Origin: an uncultured Propionibacteriaceae bacterium
Lineage (GTDB): Bacteria > Actinomycetota > Actinomycetes > Propionibacteriales > Propionibacteriaceae
Length of the DNA: 64,000 nt
Assembly (NCBI GenBank): GCA_938046585.1
Contig: CALIWR010000003.1
Coordinates: 62,001-126,000 of the forward strand
Direction of reading: 5' to 3'
The notes below the pieces were generated by a model. It saw nothing but the letters and a program-made list of their open reading frames with translations. It was not told the DNA's origin and did no database searches. Within the stretch, counting starts at the first letter, position 1; the number at the start of each line of letters is the position of its first letter. Of the stretch, positions 17,188 to 25,478 are shown piece by piece. The position numbers were made by a program, and so were the translations under genes.

Positions 17188-17937
17188 ATGAGCACCATCC
17201 AGGTCACGGTCTGGAACGAATTCGTCCAGGATTCGACCGATCCGCAGATCATCGCCGTTTATCCCGACGGGATCCATGCCGCCATTGCCGAGGGCCTGGT
17301 TGAGCGGCTGGGCGATCAGGTCACGGTCCGGACTGCGACCCTCGCCGAGCCGGAGCATGGCCTCACCAGCGAGGTGCTGGAGGCCACCGACGTGCTGCTG
17401 TGGTGGGGACACCTGGCTCACGACCAGGTGGCGGACGAGGTGGTCGATGCGGTACAGCGGCGGGTACTGGACGGCATGGGGCTGATCGTGCTCCATTCTG
17501 GGCAGGGATCTGCGATCTTCCGGCGCCTGATGGGCACCAGCTGCCGGATCGACTGGCGCCACGGCGACCGGGAACTGGTCTGGACGGTCAACCCGAGCCA
17601 TGACATCGCCCAAGGCCTGCCGCAGCCGATCACCATTCCCGATTCGGAGATGTATGGCGAATTCTTCGACATTCCGGCCCCCGACGAGCTGGTCTTCATC
17701 AGCTCGTACGCCGGGGGCGAGGTCTTCCGCAGCGGCTGCTGTTTCCATCGGGGCAAGGGTCGGATTTTCTACTTCGCCCCCGGCCACGAGGAATACCCGA
17801 TCTTCTTCCAACCTGAGATCCGCCAGGTGATCGGTAATGCCGTGCGCTGGGCCGCGCCGCGGGTCCGTAACCAGATCATCATCGATAACGGCTGCCACCG
17901 GGAATCCGGTTGGTACACCACCCAGAAGGAGAACTGA
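17188..17937 (+). CDS. ThuA domain protein (trehalose-utilisation-like, glutamine amidotransferase fold)
   Basis: This 249-residue protein matches the ThuA family: VTVWNEFVQD at the start, DVLLWWGHLAHDQV, GMGLIVLHSGQGS, a DSEMYGEFFDIP segment and a final GKGRIFYFAPGHEEYPIFF. ThuA proteins lack the canonical amidotransferase Cys and occur in disaccharide catabolic operons, where they have been linked to conversion of 3-keto-sugars. The Gfo/Idh dehydrogenase across the operator would fit such a keto-sugar route, but the substrate is not deducible. Confidence 0.85.
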   Translation: MSTIQVTVWNEFVQDSTDPQIIAVYPDGIHAAIAEGLVERLGDQVTVRTATLAEPEHGLTSEVLEATDVLLWWGHLAHDQVADEVVDAVQRRVLDGMGLIVLHSGQGSAIFRRLMGTSCRIDWRHGDRELVWTVNPSHDIAQGLPQPITIPDSEMYGEFFDIPAPDELVFISSYAGGEVFRSGCCFHRGKGRIFYFAPGHEEYPIFFQPEIRQVIGNAVRWAAPRVRNQIIIDNGCHRESGWYTTQKEN

Positions 17938-17940
17938 ATC

Positions 17941-19317
17941 ATGCCGATTGCCACCGTGAATCCCGCGACAGGCGAGCTCCTGCAACAGTTCGCAGCCCAT
18001 AGCCCGGAGCAGGTCGACCAGATGCTGGACCGCTCGGTCGGCGCGTACCAGCAGCTGCGGGCCGCCTCCTTTGCGCAGCGGGCCGCGTGGCTGCGGGCCG
18101 CCGCCGACCTGCTTGACGCCGACCTGGAACGGGCGGCGGCGTTGGCCAGCACCGAGATGGGCAAGACCATCGCGACTGCCCGGTACGAGGTGGCCAAGTC
18201 CGCGAACGCGATGCGCTGGTACGCCGAGCACGCCGAGAGCTTTCTGACGCCACAAGAGCCGGTGCCGCCGGCCTCGGTCAATGCTTCGGCCGCCTCGGTC
18301 TCCTTCGAGCCGATCGGCCCGATCCTGGCCGTGATGCCGTGGAATTACCCGTACTGGCAGGTGATCCGATTTGCGTCGCCGGCCTTGATGGCGGGCAATA
18401 CCTGCCTGCTGAAGCATTCCTCAAATGTGCCCCAGACTGCCCTGCTGATCGAAGAGATCTTCACCAAGGCTGGTTTCCCGCAGGGGTCCTTCCAGACGCT
18501 GCTGGTCGAGAGCCCGGACGTGGCCCGGATCGTCGAAGACCGTCGGGTCCGGGCGGTGACCCTCACTGGTTCCACCGGGGCTGGCCGGGCAGTGGCCTCG
18601 GTCGCCGGCCAGAACCTGAAGAAGAGCGTGCTGGAGCTGGGCGGGACTGATCCGTTTATCGTGCTCGCGTCGGCCGATGTGCCGGCCTCGGTGAAGGCGG
18701 GCGTCGCGGCCCGGACCCAGAACAGCGGGCAGTCCTGCATCGCGGGGAAGCGGTTCTTCATCCATACCGACATCTACGACGAGTGGTTCGCCGCCTTCGT
18801 GGCCGAGATGGCCAAGACCACCTATGGTGACCCGTTCGATGAGTCGGTCACGTTCGGGCCGATGGCGACGGCGCAGATCCGGGACGAGGCGCACCAGATG
18901 GTCGTCGACGCGGTCGCGCACGGCGCCGTACTGCATACCGGCGGGCAGCTGCCGGACGGGCCGGGGTTCTTCTACCCGGCGACGGTCCTGACCGGGGTGA
19001 GCGACGAGATGCAGATCGCCACCGCCGAATGCTTCGGCCCGGTCGCCAGCGTCTTCCGGGTGGCTTCGCTGGATGAGGCGATCAGCGCCGCCAACGACTC
19101 CTCGTTCGGGCTGGCGGCCAGCGTCTGGACCACCGATCCCGCCGAGATGGACCGGCTGCAGGACGAACTGGAGGTGGGCAGCGTCTTCGTCAACGGCACC
19201 AGCGCCTCCTTCTTCGGCCTGCCGTTCGGCGGCGTGAAGGATTCCGGCTACGGCCGGGAGCTGGGCGAGTACGGGATCCGCGAATTCGTGAACGTGAAGA
19301 CCCGCTGGCGCGCCTGA
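17941..19317 (+). CDS. NAD(P)-dependent aldehyde dehydrogenase (succinate-semialdehyde dehydrogenase-like)
   Basis: This 458-residue ALDH begins three bases after the thuA-like gene. It has the catalytic Cys266 in NSGQSCIAGKRF, the general base Glu232 in LELGGTDPF, the NAD-binding TGSTGAGRAV and the MPWNYPYWQ motif. The closest family by these motifs is the GabD-like succinate-semialdehyde dehydrogenases. As the last gene of the sugar operon it may oxidise an aldehyde arising downstream of the imported compound. Function as ALDH is secure; the substrate is not. Confidence 0.88.
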   Translation: MPIATVNPATGELLQQFAAHSPEQVDQMLDRSVGAYQQLRAASFAQRAAWLRAAADLLDADLERAAALASTEMGKTIATARYEVAKSANAMRWYAEHAESFLTPQEPVPPASVNASAASVSFEPIGPILAVMPWNYPYWQVIRFASPALMAGNTCLLKHSSNVPQTALLIEEIFTKAGFPQGSFQTLLVESPDVARIVEDRRVRAVTLTGSTGAGRAVASVAGQNLKKSVLELGGTDPFIVLASADVPASVKAGVAARTQNSGQSCIAGKRFFIHTDIYDEWFAAFVAEMAKTTYGDPFDESVTFGPMATAQIRDEAHQMVVDAVAHGAVLHTGGQLPDGPGFFYPATVLTGVSDEMQIATAECFGPVASVFRVASLDEAISAANDSSFGLAASVWTTDPAEMDRLQDELEVGSVFVNGTSASFFGLPFGGVKDSGYGRELGEYGIREFVNVKTRWRA

Positions 19318-19325
19318 CGTCGCAG

Positions 19326-19353
19326 GGGGGTACGGCGCGGCCGCCGTACCCCC
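19326..19353 (+). terminator. Terminator after aldehyde dehydrogenase gene
   Basis: A perfect 12-bp stem (GGGGGTACGGCG / CGCCGTACCCCC) with a 4-nt CGGC loop lies 9 bases after the stop codon. It lacks a T-tract. Confidence 0.8.
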
Positions 19354-19453
19354 GTGCCCGGCCCCGGGTCCCCACAGACTCTGCGCGCGGTCTGCTAGGG
19401 AGCCGTACCCCGGGCCCCGGGCGGATGTCAGTGGGGCCTCCTAGCCTGATCCC

Positions 19454-20269
19454 ATGACCTCATCACCGATATCCGCGACCGATCCCCGCTTCCTCCAGGT
19501 GCTCGAGGAACTGGCCAGAGCAACCCTTCGCCAGTCGATCCTGATCGAGACCACCCAGGTGGATTCGCTGCCGCCGACCGCTTCGAAGTTCGGCGGCACT
19601 CCCTACCTGCCACGAGACGCCGAGGTGCCATATAAGTGGGATCAGCAGTTGGGGCTGCTGGCCCAGTTCCGGTTGGCAGATTTACCGGCTAATGATTTCT
19701 TGCCCGATGCTGGCATGCTCCAATTCTGGATCGGTCGCGAAGACTGCTTCCCATCGGAGGACCTGAAGGATGGAGACTTCGCCGTCGTCCACTATCCGCA
19801 GATCGACGAATCACTGACCGAGAGCGAGGTGCTGGAGCGCTACGAACCTGATGGCGGCAATATGATGCCGTTTTCCTCCGACAAGCCGCTGGCGCTGACC
19901 TTCACCATGACCGACCAGCCCATCAGCGTCTTGGATGGTGGATTCGACGAGGCCTTCACAGCGGTGTACAATCGTGCCTTTCCGGAGGCGCCGATCAAGG
20001 AATACGGCGATCTTTCAGAGGATCTGGCTTCTGCCGTTTTCAACAGGTTCTATAGCACCGACCACCGCCTGGGTGGGTACCCGTTCTTCACCCAGGATGA
20101 TCCACGGGGATACCGCGGTCTGGAGAAGGAGGACGTCCTGCTTCTCCAGGTCGATACGGACGATTATCTTATGTGGGGGGATGTTGGGGTTGCCGGTTTC
20201 TTCATCAATCCGCAAGAACTAGCGGCTGGTGATTTTTCTCGGGTGGCCTTCACCTGGGACTGCTGCTGA
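19454..20269 (+). CDS. DUF1963 (YwqG-like) domain protein
   Basis: This 271-residue soluble protein matches the YwqG/DUF1963 family: SKFGGTPYLPRDAEVPY, LGLLAQFRLADLP, MLQFWIGREDCF, GGYPFFTQDDPR, EDVLLLQVDTDDYLMWGDVGVAGFFI and a final FTWDCC. The family is widespread with no settled biochemical role; some members sit in polymorphic-toxin neighbourhoods as possible immunity proteins. It stands alone, convergent with the next lipoprotein gene with a 10-bp gap. Confidence 0.85.
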   Translation: MTSSPISATDPRFLQVLEELARATLRQSILIETTQVDSLPPTASKFGGTPYLPRDAEVPYKWDQQLGLLAQFRLADLPANDFLPDAGMLQFWIGREDCFPSEDLKDGDFAVVHYPQIDESLTESEVLERYEPDGGNMMPFSSDKPLALTFTMTDQPISVLDGGFDEAFTAVYNRAFPEAPIKEYGDLSEDLASAVFNRFYSTDHRLGGYPFFTQDDPRGYRGLEKEDVLLLQVDTDDYLMWGDVGVAGFFINPQELAAGDFSRVAFTWDCC

Positions 20270-20279
20270 GCGGAATCCG

Positions 20280-21227
20280 CTAGCGCCACTCCACCTCGAG
20301 TTTTGGCTTCGTCATGTCGATCCTTGCCTCCCTGAACTGGGGTCCGGTGCAGGCGGTCGGCTGCCTCTCGCACTCGTAGGAGATCGTGCCGAGTGGCTCC
20401 TGAGTGGTCGCGACCGTGCTGGATTGATAGACCATGCCCACCTTAATCGAGGTACCCAGCCTGGTGATGTCCTCAGGGGCCATGTTCCGTATGACGGAAC
20501 CCTCTGCCGGTCCCCCCGGGCCACCGGTGACGTTCAATCCACAGCTGGAGGACAGTGTCCTCTCCTCGAGGCAGGCGAGCACGGCCCGCTGCAGCGTGAG
20601 ACGAAAGGCCCGCTCCCCTTTCTCGTTCAGGATCGGCCCGTTCATCAGGACCGATTCGGTTTTCGTCACCGTGATCATCTTTTCCACAGTGGAGAGGTAG
20701 GGGTTTGCTGTGGCGAAAGTATAGGATCCGGGCAGGATATCCGGTCTCTGTGTGGCCGGGGTGGCCCCATTGACGGTCACCGCAATGTCTTTGAGGTTTT
20801 CCAGGCTGAGGGACGCGAATCGCGGCATCACGGTGGGCTGATCTTTATCCTTCAAGAGGATCATGAGCTTCAGACTGGTCGTCTCGGCGCCGACATGGAA
20901 ACTCACCCGGGTCTCGTACGTCGACGGATAGGTCTCCTGCGGCTCTGGGATCGTGATTTGTGATAGCGGAGCCTTCTCGATGGACTTTCTCAGCACATCG
21001 GTGGTGATCAGACTCAGATCATACGAACCGGCGGCTTCACCCAGGAAGGGCCTCATCTCATCGGCGTTGCCTGCGGCATAGGCCTTCATGAATCCCTCAA
21101 CCATCTCATGGGCCTTCTCGGATTCTGATTTCCCGGAGGATCCGCAGGCGGCCAGCCCGACAATCAGGGCAGTGACCATGAGCACCACCCATGCCTTCGC
21201 GCTAGAAGTCATCATGGATGTTCGCAC
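20280..21227 (-). CDS. Putative lipoprotein of unknown function
   Basis: This 315-residue protein has a signal peptide (KAWVVLMVTALIVGLAAC) with lipobox LAAC at about residue 28 and a Ser/Gly tether, so it is anchored outside the membrane. Residues 33-90 resemble the N-terminal helical part of NTF2-like lipoproteins (AHEMVEGFMKAYAAGNADEM). The rest is beta-rich without a recognised family. The GTG at 21227 is the longest start; the ATGs at 21215 and 21212 keep the signal intact, and none has a clear ribosome site. Confidence 0.7.
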   Translation of the reverse strand: MRTSMMTSSAKAWVVLMVTALIVGLAACGSSGKSESEKAHEMVEGFMKAYAAGNADEMRPFLGEAAGSYDLSLITTDVLRKSIEKAPLSQITIPEPQETYPSTYETRVSFHVGAETTSLKLMILLKDKDQPTVMPRFASLSLENLKDIAVTVNGATPATQRPDILPGSYTFATANPYLSTVEKMITVTKTESVLMNGPILNEKGERAFRLTLQRAVLACLEERTLSSSCGLNVTGGPGGPAEGSVIRNMAPEDITRLGTSIKVGMVYQSSTVATTQEPLGTISYECERQPTACTGPQFREARIDMTKPKLEVEWR

Positions 21228-21385
21228 CGAGTGTGAGGTCGCTATTCCGGCCAGGCATGGTGACCTGTCCAGGGACTACCCTAAATCGATCGAGATTATG
21301 AAACCTCATTATGGCACTTCCTTCATTAGGATGACGAGCTTATGGTACTCGCTGCAGATTTCTGGAATTCCGATAACCCAGGATC

Positions 21386-21402
21386 GCATCATTGTATGAT
21401 GC
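21386..21402. repeat. Small inverted repeat
   Basis: GCATCAT and ATGATGC surround TGT, 159 bp upstream of the lipoprotein start. It may be an operator; nothing else supports a function. Confidence 0.3.
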
Positions 21403-21469
21403 AATGATGATCATCGGAACTCATGGCGACCCCGGAAGAGTTTCGAGGCCGCCGCGAGACTCCTGAATT

Positions 21470-21919
21470 TCATTCTACCGTGTTCGGACCTCCATCACCA
21501 TCATTCCAACTCGGGGACTCACCCGTGGGACTGGACTGGGTCATCGTTGCGGAGGGTTTGGGCCGCTCGTTCCCGCCGGCCAGACTATTGCTGGGCAGGA
21601 TCTGGCCATCCGCCATTCTGCCAGCGAGTGTGGAGGTTCGCTGAGCGATCTTTGCGAAATCATTACCCGCGTTGATTAAATAGAGAGGAGAGAAGATGAA
21701 GGGGATGATCTCTTTCCTGATCTTCTCCCCGATCGCATGGTAGATTTGGCGGACCTCCTCGATTTTCTCTCGTATCAATTCTGCCAGTTTCTTGAACCAG
21801 TCTCGGGATTTCTGCTAGAGGCTTCGATTATTGATTCCTCTTTGCAGATTCTCGTCGGTCCTGGCATTGATGCTCTTGATGTCGTCCGGGTATTTTTCGT
21901 AAATCCGTATGATTTTCAT
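21470..21919 (-). pseudogene. Helix-rich ORF interrupted by an in-frame amber codon
   Basis: Starting at the ATG at 21919 (preceded by ACGAGG), 34 codons encode MKIIRIYEKYPDDIKSINAR and so on, then TAG occurs at 21817-21815. The same frame continues with QKSRDWFKKLAELIREKIEE and a hydrophobic IIPFIFSPLYLINAG segment to a stop at 21470. Lys/Glu-rich helices on both sides of the stop suggest one former gene. The last 35 residues look like non-coding sequence. No family is recognised. If real, only the 34-residue peptide or a TTG-started C-terminal part would be made. Confidence 0.4.
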
Positions 21920-22121
21920 CCTCGTACCGCATGGCTATACTCCGATCGGACTGACGATGTGAGGTGAGAGTAACCTTCAGGAAACTCCACTGCGTGACAT
22001 GCTGATCAGCATAGATCATCAGAGGATCGCACCAGTCAGTGGGCGGATCGATGATCCAGGCAAGGACCGATCGTATTGGGACCACGCGGGACCGGGTGCC
22101 AGGTGTGACAGGCTGAGGGGC

Positions 22122-23462
22122 ATGCCGAAGAGCCGGTTGCTGGTGGGATTGTGCGCGGGGGTGATCTCGATCGCCTTCGAGTCAATGGCGGTGACCACGG
22201 CGATGCCCGCCGCGGCGGCGGACCTTGGCCAGCTCGACCGGTACGCCTGGGTGTTTTCCCTGTTCAGTATCGCGATGCTGGCCAGTACGGTGCTGGGCGG
22301 CCGGCTCGCCGACCGGCATGGGCCCTTTCTGCCGCTGCTGCTCGGGGCGGCCAGCTTCGCAGCCGGGCTGCTGAGCGCCGGGTTGGCGCCGACGATGTCC
22401 GTGCTGCTGCTCGGACGGACCCTGCAGGGATTGGGGGCAGGCGCGATCAACATCGGCTGGGCGGTGACCTTGGCACACGCCTTCACCGAGGCCGAACGGC
22501 CCCGGCTGATGGGGGTGTTCTCGACCTGCTGGATGCTGCCCTCATTCGTCGGGGCGCCGCTGGCCGCCTGGATCACCACCACCTGGGGTTGGCACGCGGT
22601 ATTCCTCTCGGTACTGCCGCTGGTCGTGGCTGCGGCGCTGCTGTGCGGTCCGGTGTTGCTGTCCCTGCGCCACGACGCCGGCCACGATCCAGCGCCGGTC
22701 CCGGTATGGGCGGCGGCGGTGGCCTCGGCGGCAGCCGCCGCGGTCCAGTACGCCGGCCAACGAGCCGCCGAGACCGGCGGGCTGTCTTGGAGCATCGTCG
22801 GCGTTGGCGCTGCCGGCCTGGTCGGACTGATCGTGGCCGTGCCCCGGCTGATGCCAGTCGGGTTGTTGCATTCGGGCCCGCTACTGCCGGCGATCGTGAC
22901 CAAGGCGCTGCTCGCCGGGCCGTACTTCGTCCTGGTCTCGTTCTTCCCGCTGATGATGGTGCAGCTGCGAGGCTGGTCCACTCTCCAGGCCGGCAGCTGC
23001 CTGATTGTCGGCTCGGTCGGCTGGACCACCGGCGCCTGGCTGCAGTCCCGGTCGACAAGGTTGCCGCGGGGGCGGGTGATCGTCGTCGGCATGGCCAGCC
23101 TGACCGTTGCCGTCGCGATCCTGGCCACGCTGGTCTGGCTGCCCCAGCTCTGGGCCGGGTGGGTGGTGGTGGCCTGGCTGCTGGGAGGACTGGGGATGGG
23201 CCTGGCGACAACATCGGTCCAGCTGGCGGTGATGTCGCTGTCGAACCCCGGCCAGCAGGGCCGCACCAATGCCGCCGAACAGGTGACGGACACCTTGGGC
23301 AGTTGCCTGTTGGTGGCGGTAGCGGGCGGTATCTATGCGGCCTGGCTACCGAGCGGTGCGCTGTCGACCGGGTACGGATGGATGCTGGTGACCATGGTGG
23401 GGTTCGGGCTACTGGGACTGGTAGTGGCCTGGCGGATCGGGCCGCTGCGTGACTTGAGCTGA
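22122..23462 (+). CDS. MFS transporter
   Basis: This 446-residue protein has about twelve hydrophobic helices. The loop 2-3 motif A is GGRLADRHGPF near residue 60, and the helix 4 region reads LLLGRTLQGLGAGAINIG (motif B-like Arg). The start FESMAVTTAMPAAAADLG resembles drug/proton antiporters of the EmrB/DHA2-like group, where the D/E-TxxxxVALP motif occurs. The ATG at 22122 follows GAGGGG. Substrate is unknown; an export role is likely. Confidence 0.88.
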   Translation: MPKSRLLVGLCAGVISIAFESMAVTTAMPAAAADLGQLDRYAWVFSLFSIAMLASTVLGGRLADRHGPFLPLLLGAASFAAGLLSAGLAPTMSVLLLGRTLQGLGAGAINIGWAVTLAHAFTEAERPRLMGVFSTCWMLPSFVGAPLAAWITTTWGWHAVFLSVLPLVVAAALLCGPVLLSLRHDAGHDPAPVPVWAAAVASAAAAAVQYAGQRAAETGGLSWSIVGVGAAGLVGLIVAVPRLMPVGLLHSGPLLPAIVTKALLAGPYFVLVSFFPLMMVQLRGWSTLQAGSCLIVGSVGWTTGAWLQSRSTRLPRGRVIVVGMASLTVAVAILATLVWLPQLWAGWVVVAWLLGGLGMGLATTSVQLAVMSLSNPGQQGRTNAAEQVTDTLGSCLLVAVAGGIYAAWLPSGALSTGYGWMLVTMVGFGLLGLVVAWRIGPLRDLS

Positions 23463-23498
23463 GGCTCGTACGACCGCTGCCGACCCCTGAAAACACGA

Positions 23499-23523
23499 CA
23501 GGCGCCGGGATCCCCGACGCCTG
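23499..23523 (+). terminator. Hairpin after MFS gene
   Basis: CAGGCG and CGCCTG arms with an inner CGGG/CCCG pairing form an interrupted stem 37 bases after the stop codon. Confidence 0.5.
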
Positions 23524-23540
23524 GTCACCTGTCCCCGTGT

Positions 23541-23575
23541 GGCACGGGCCCGCCGGGGGGATGGGGGCCCGTGCC
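23541..23575. terminator. Terminator between convergent MFS and membrane-protein genes
   Basis: A perfect 11-bp GGCACGGGCCC / GGGCCCGTGCC stem has a 13-nt G-rich loop and lies between convergent genes. Confidence 0.7.
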
Positions 23576-23662
23576 GCACCGGAACAGGTATCCGACACTC
23601 TGTCACGTCGAGGGGCTGATCGCCAAACCGAGCCCGGCGCCGAGGCTACCGCTGCCCGAAGG

Positions 23663-24487
23663 TCAACCCTGCTGCATCAGCTCATCTACCCGCTGCCGGA
23701 TCGCCTGGGCCCGCGGCGGAACGTCCTTGACGTCGGCTGACAACGTCAAGGTCAGCGTATTCCCGTACTGCACCATGATGATCTGGTTCCACTGCGACCG
23801 CGGGATGAAGGTGCCAGAGAAACTTTGGTACGCGGGTTTCGCCCGCGGCTGGCCGGTCGTCGGTCGGATCTTCTCGGGCCGGCAGCTACCGAGATCGCTG
23901 GTGATCCGGGTAAAGGCCTGCCGGGCCTGATCCTGGGTGGCGAACAGGACGGTCCAGCCGAATTCGCTCTTGCCCGAATCGGCCGCGGAACCGATCTGCT
24001 GGGACAAGGTTCCCGTGACCAGGACGTGGCCGACATCGACCAGGCAGCGGTCCTCGCTCGCAGTCTGGAAATAATGAGCCGGCACCTCTCCTGACGTCCC
24101 GGGCCGGTTGACCAAGCCCGACAGCTCCCGGTCGAAAATCCGCGGCTGCTGCTCGTACGGTAGCGCCGGCCCCTTGTCCACTATCGGCCACACCACCAGC
24201 CACCCGACCAGACCGATCAGGATCAATGCGGCCACCGCTCCAACGGCAAAGAACAGCCGCCGGTTAGCCGGGGCCACAGCTGGTGCGGTGATCGGGAACG
24301 GATTCGCAACCGGCTGCGCAAACGGGCCGTGCGGGTGCTGTAAGGGCTGGGCCGCGTGCTGCTGCTGGGTCTGCTGCTCGTACGTCGGGATCTGCTCCGA
24401 CAGGCCCGGCGCCGCCGACGGGCCGTACGGCGTCGACCCCGGCTGCCCAGACGACTGGCCAAATCCACCGGGGTACTGGCTGCTCAC
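23663..24487 (-). CDS. Proline/glutamine-rich membrane-anchored protein of unknown function
   Basis: This 274-residue protein has a disordered Gln/Pro/Gly-rich cytoplasmic N-terminus (residues 1-72), one transmembrane helix (LFFAVGAVAALILIGLVGWL, about 78-97) and an extracellular domain of about 170 residues with two Cys (DRCLVDVGH and DLGSCRPE) that could pair. The layout is common among mycolata-like and propionibacterial sensor or lipoprotein-like proteins. No enzyme motif is visible. It is 27 bp from the nitroreductase gene and may be co-transcribed with it. Confidence 0.65.
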   Translation of the reverse strand: MSSQYPGGFGQSSGQPGSTPYGPSAAPGLSEQIPTYEQQTQQQHAAQPLQHPHGPFAQPVANPFPITAPAVAPANRRLFFAVGAVAALILIGLVGWLVVWPIVDKGPALPYEQQPRIFDRELSGLVNRPGTSGEVPAHYFQTASEDRCLVDVGHVLVTGTLSQQIGSAADSGKSEFGWTVLFATQDQARQAFTRITSDLGSCRPEKIRPTTGQPRAKPAYQSFSGTFIPRSQWNQIIMVQYGNTLTLTLSADVKDVPPRAQAIRQRVDELMQQG

Positions 24488-24514
24488 GGGCCCGAGGCTA
24501 CCGCGGGCAGCGGT

Positions 24515-25252
24515 CTACCCGGGCCGCTTCGCGGCCACCAGCTCCACCGCCGGCCGGCGCGCCCGGAAATCGTTGACCGGGGCGTCCGAGGCGTAGCCGA
24601 GGGCGAAACCGGTGATCAGCCCGTACCGCCGGGGTAGGTCGAATTCGGTCGCCAATACCCGCCGCCAGATGGCGAACGCCCCCAGCGCGCAGGAATCGAC
24701 CCCGTGCGCCTTCGCTGACAGGAACACCGTCTGCAGCATCAGCCCGGCATCCAACGCCGAGACCGGCACCATTGCCCGGTGCACCAGGACGAAACCAAGC
24801 ACCGGGGCGCCGAAGCCGTTCATGTTGGCCCGATCTGCCTCCTGCCGGCGGGCCCAGTCACCCCGGGCGATCCCCAGGTGCTCGTACAGGGCTCGGCCGA
24901 CCTGCTCCGAGCGGGGACGCAGATCCGGCGGGTACGGCCGCCACGCCTTGAAGTCACCGTCGGGCAGGCTCCCTGACAGCAGCGCCCGGAGCTTGGCGCC
25001 GCGCTCCTTGCGGCGGACCGGGGCGACCTTGTCGTAGGCGGCCCGATAGCCGGCCCTCAGCCGGTCGGCGCGGTCCCCGGTAGCGATCGCCAGCTGGTAC
25101 GAGCGGGTATTGGACCAGCTGGGCGCGGTAGTCGCGTCCGCCCAGATCGCGTCCAGGGTCTGCTGGGGCACCGGGTCCGGACGGAAGTCTCGGACCGAAT
25201 GTCGCGAGGCGACGAACGTCGAAAAATCTTCAGGGGTCATGCCGATGAGCAT
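24515..25252 (-). CDS. Nitroreductase-family FMN-dependent oxidoreductase
   Basis: This 245-residue protein has the nitroreductase N-terminal FMN phosphate site SRHSVRDFRPDPVPQ, the APSWSNTRSYQLAIA segment and a C-terminal GLITGFALGYA loop. Members reduce nitro groups, quinones or flavins with NAD(P)H. The ATG at 25252 has AGGAG five bases upstream; a second ATG four codons later lacks one. It reads away from the macrodomain gene. Confidence 0.85.
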   Translation of the reverse strand: MLIGMTPEDFSTFVASRHSVRDFRPDPVPQQTLDAIWADATTAPSWSNTRSYQLAIATGDRADRLRAGYRAAYDKVAPVRRKERGAKLRALLSGSLPDGDFKAWRPYPPDLRPRSEQVGRALYEHLGIARGDWARRQEADRANMNGFGAPVLGFVLVHRAMVPVSALDAGLMLQTVFLSAKAHGVDSCALGAFAIWRRVLATEFDLPRRYGLITGFALGYASDAPVNDFRARRPAVELVAAKRPG

Positions 25253-25478
25253 ATGACTCCTGCCGGGGCGCCCATGCCAGGTCCACGACCGCCGCGAAGC
25301 CTAGGTATCCTGCGCGACGTGCCTGGTCCGTCCGAGCGGTCCGGCCCACCCACTCACCACCGCTAGAATCACCCCGTCATGACCGGTTCCGTAGTGTGAG
25401 ACCCAGGGCCGGTTCTCGTCAGTTCTCGTGCTTTTCCCAAAGATGGTGGCTCTTCGGGCAGAACGGAGAGGAGTCTGG

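Larger units (their letters stand above)
21228..22121. other. 894-bp AT-richer region between lipoprotein and MFS genes
   Basis: Base composition here is visibly lower in GC than in neighbouring genes, notably 21640-21960. It contains the amber-interrupted ORF at 21470-21919 and a small inverted repeat at 21386-21402 (GCATCAT / ATGATGC). No other gene is convincing, so it looks like decayed acquired DNA. Confidence 0.5.

Noticed and set aside
22019..23598. Long minus-strand open frames opposite the MFS gene
   Set aside because: They are GC-rich shadows of the MFS gene; their translations are Pro/Ser/Arg/Thr-rich with no domain.
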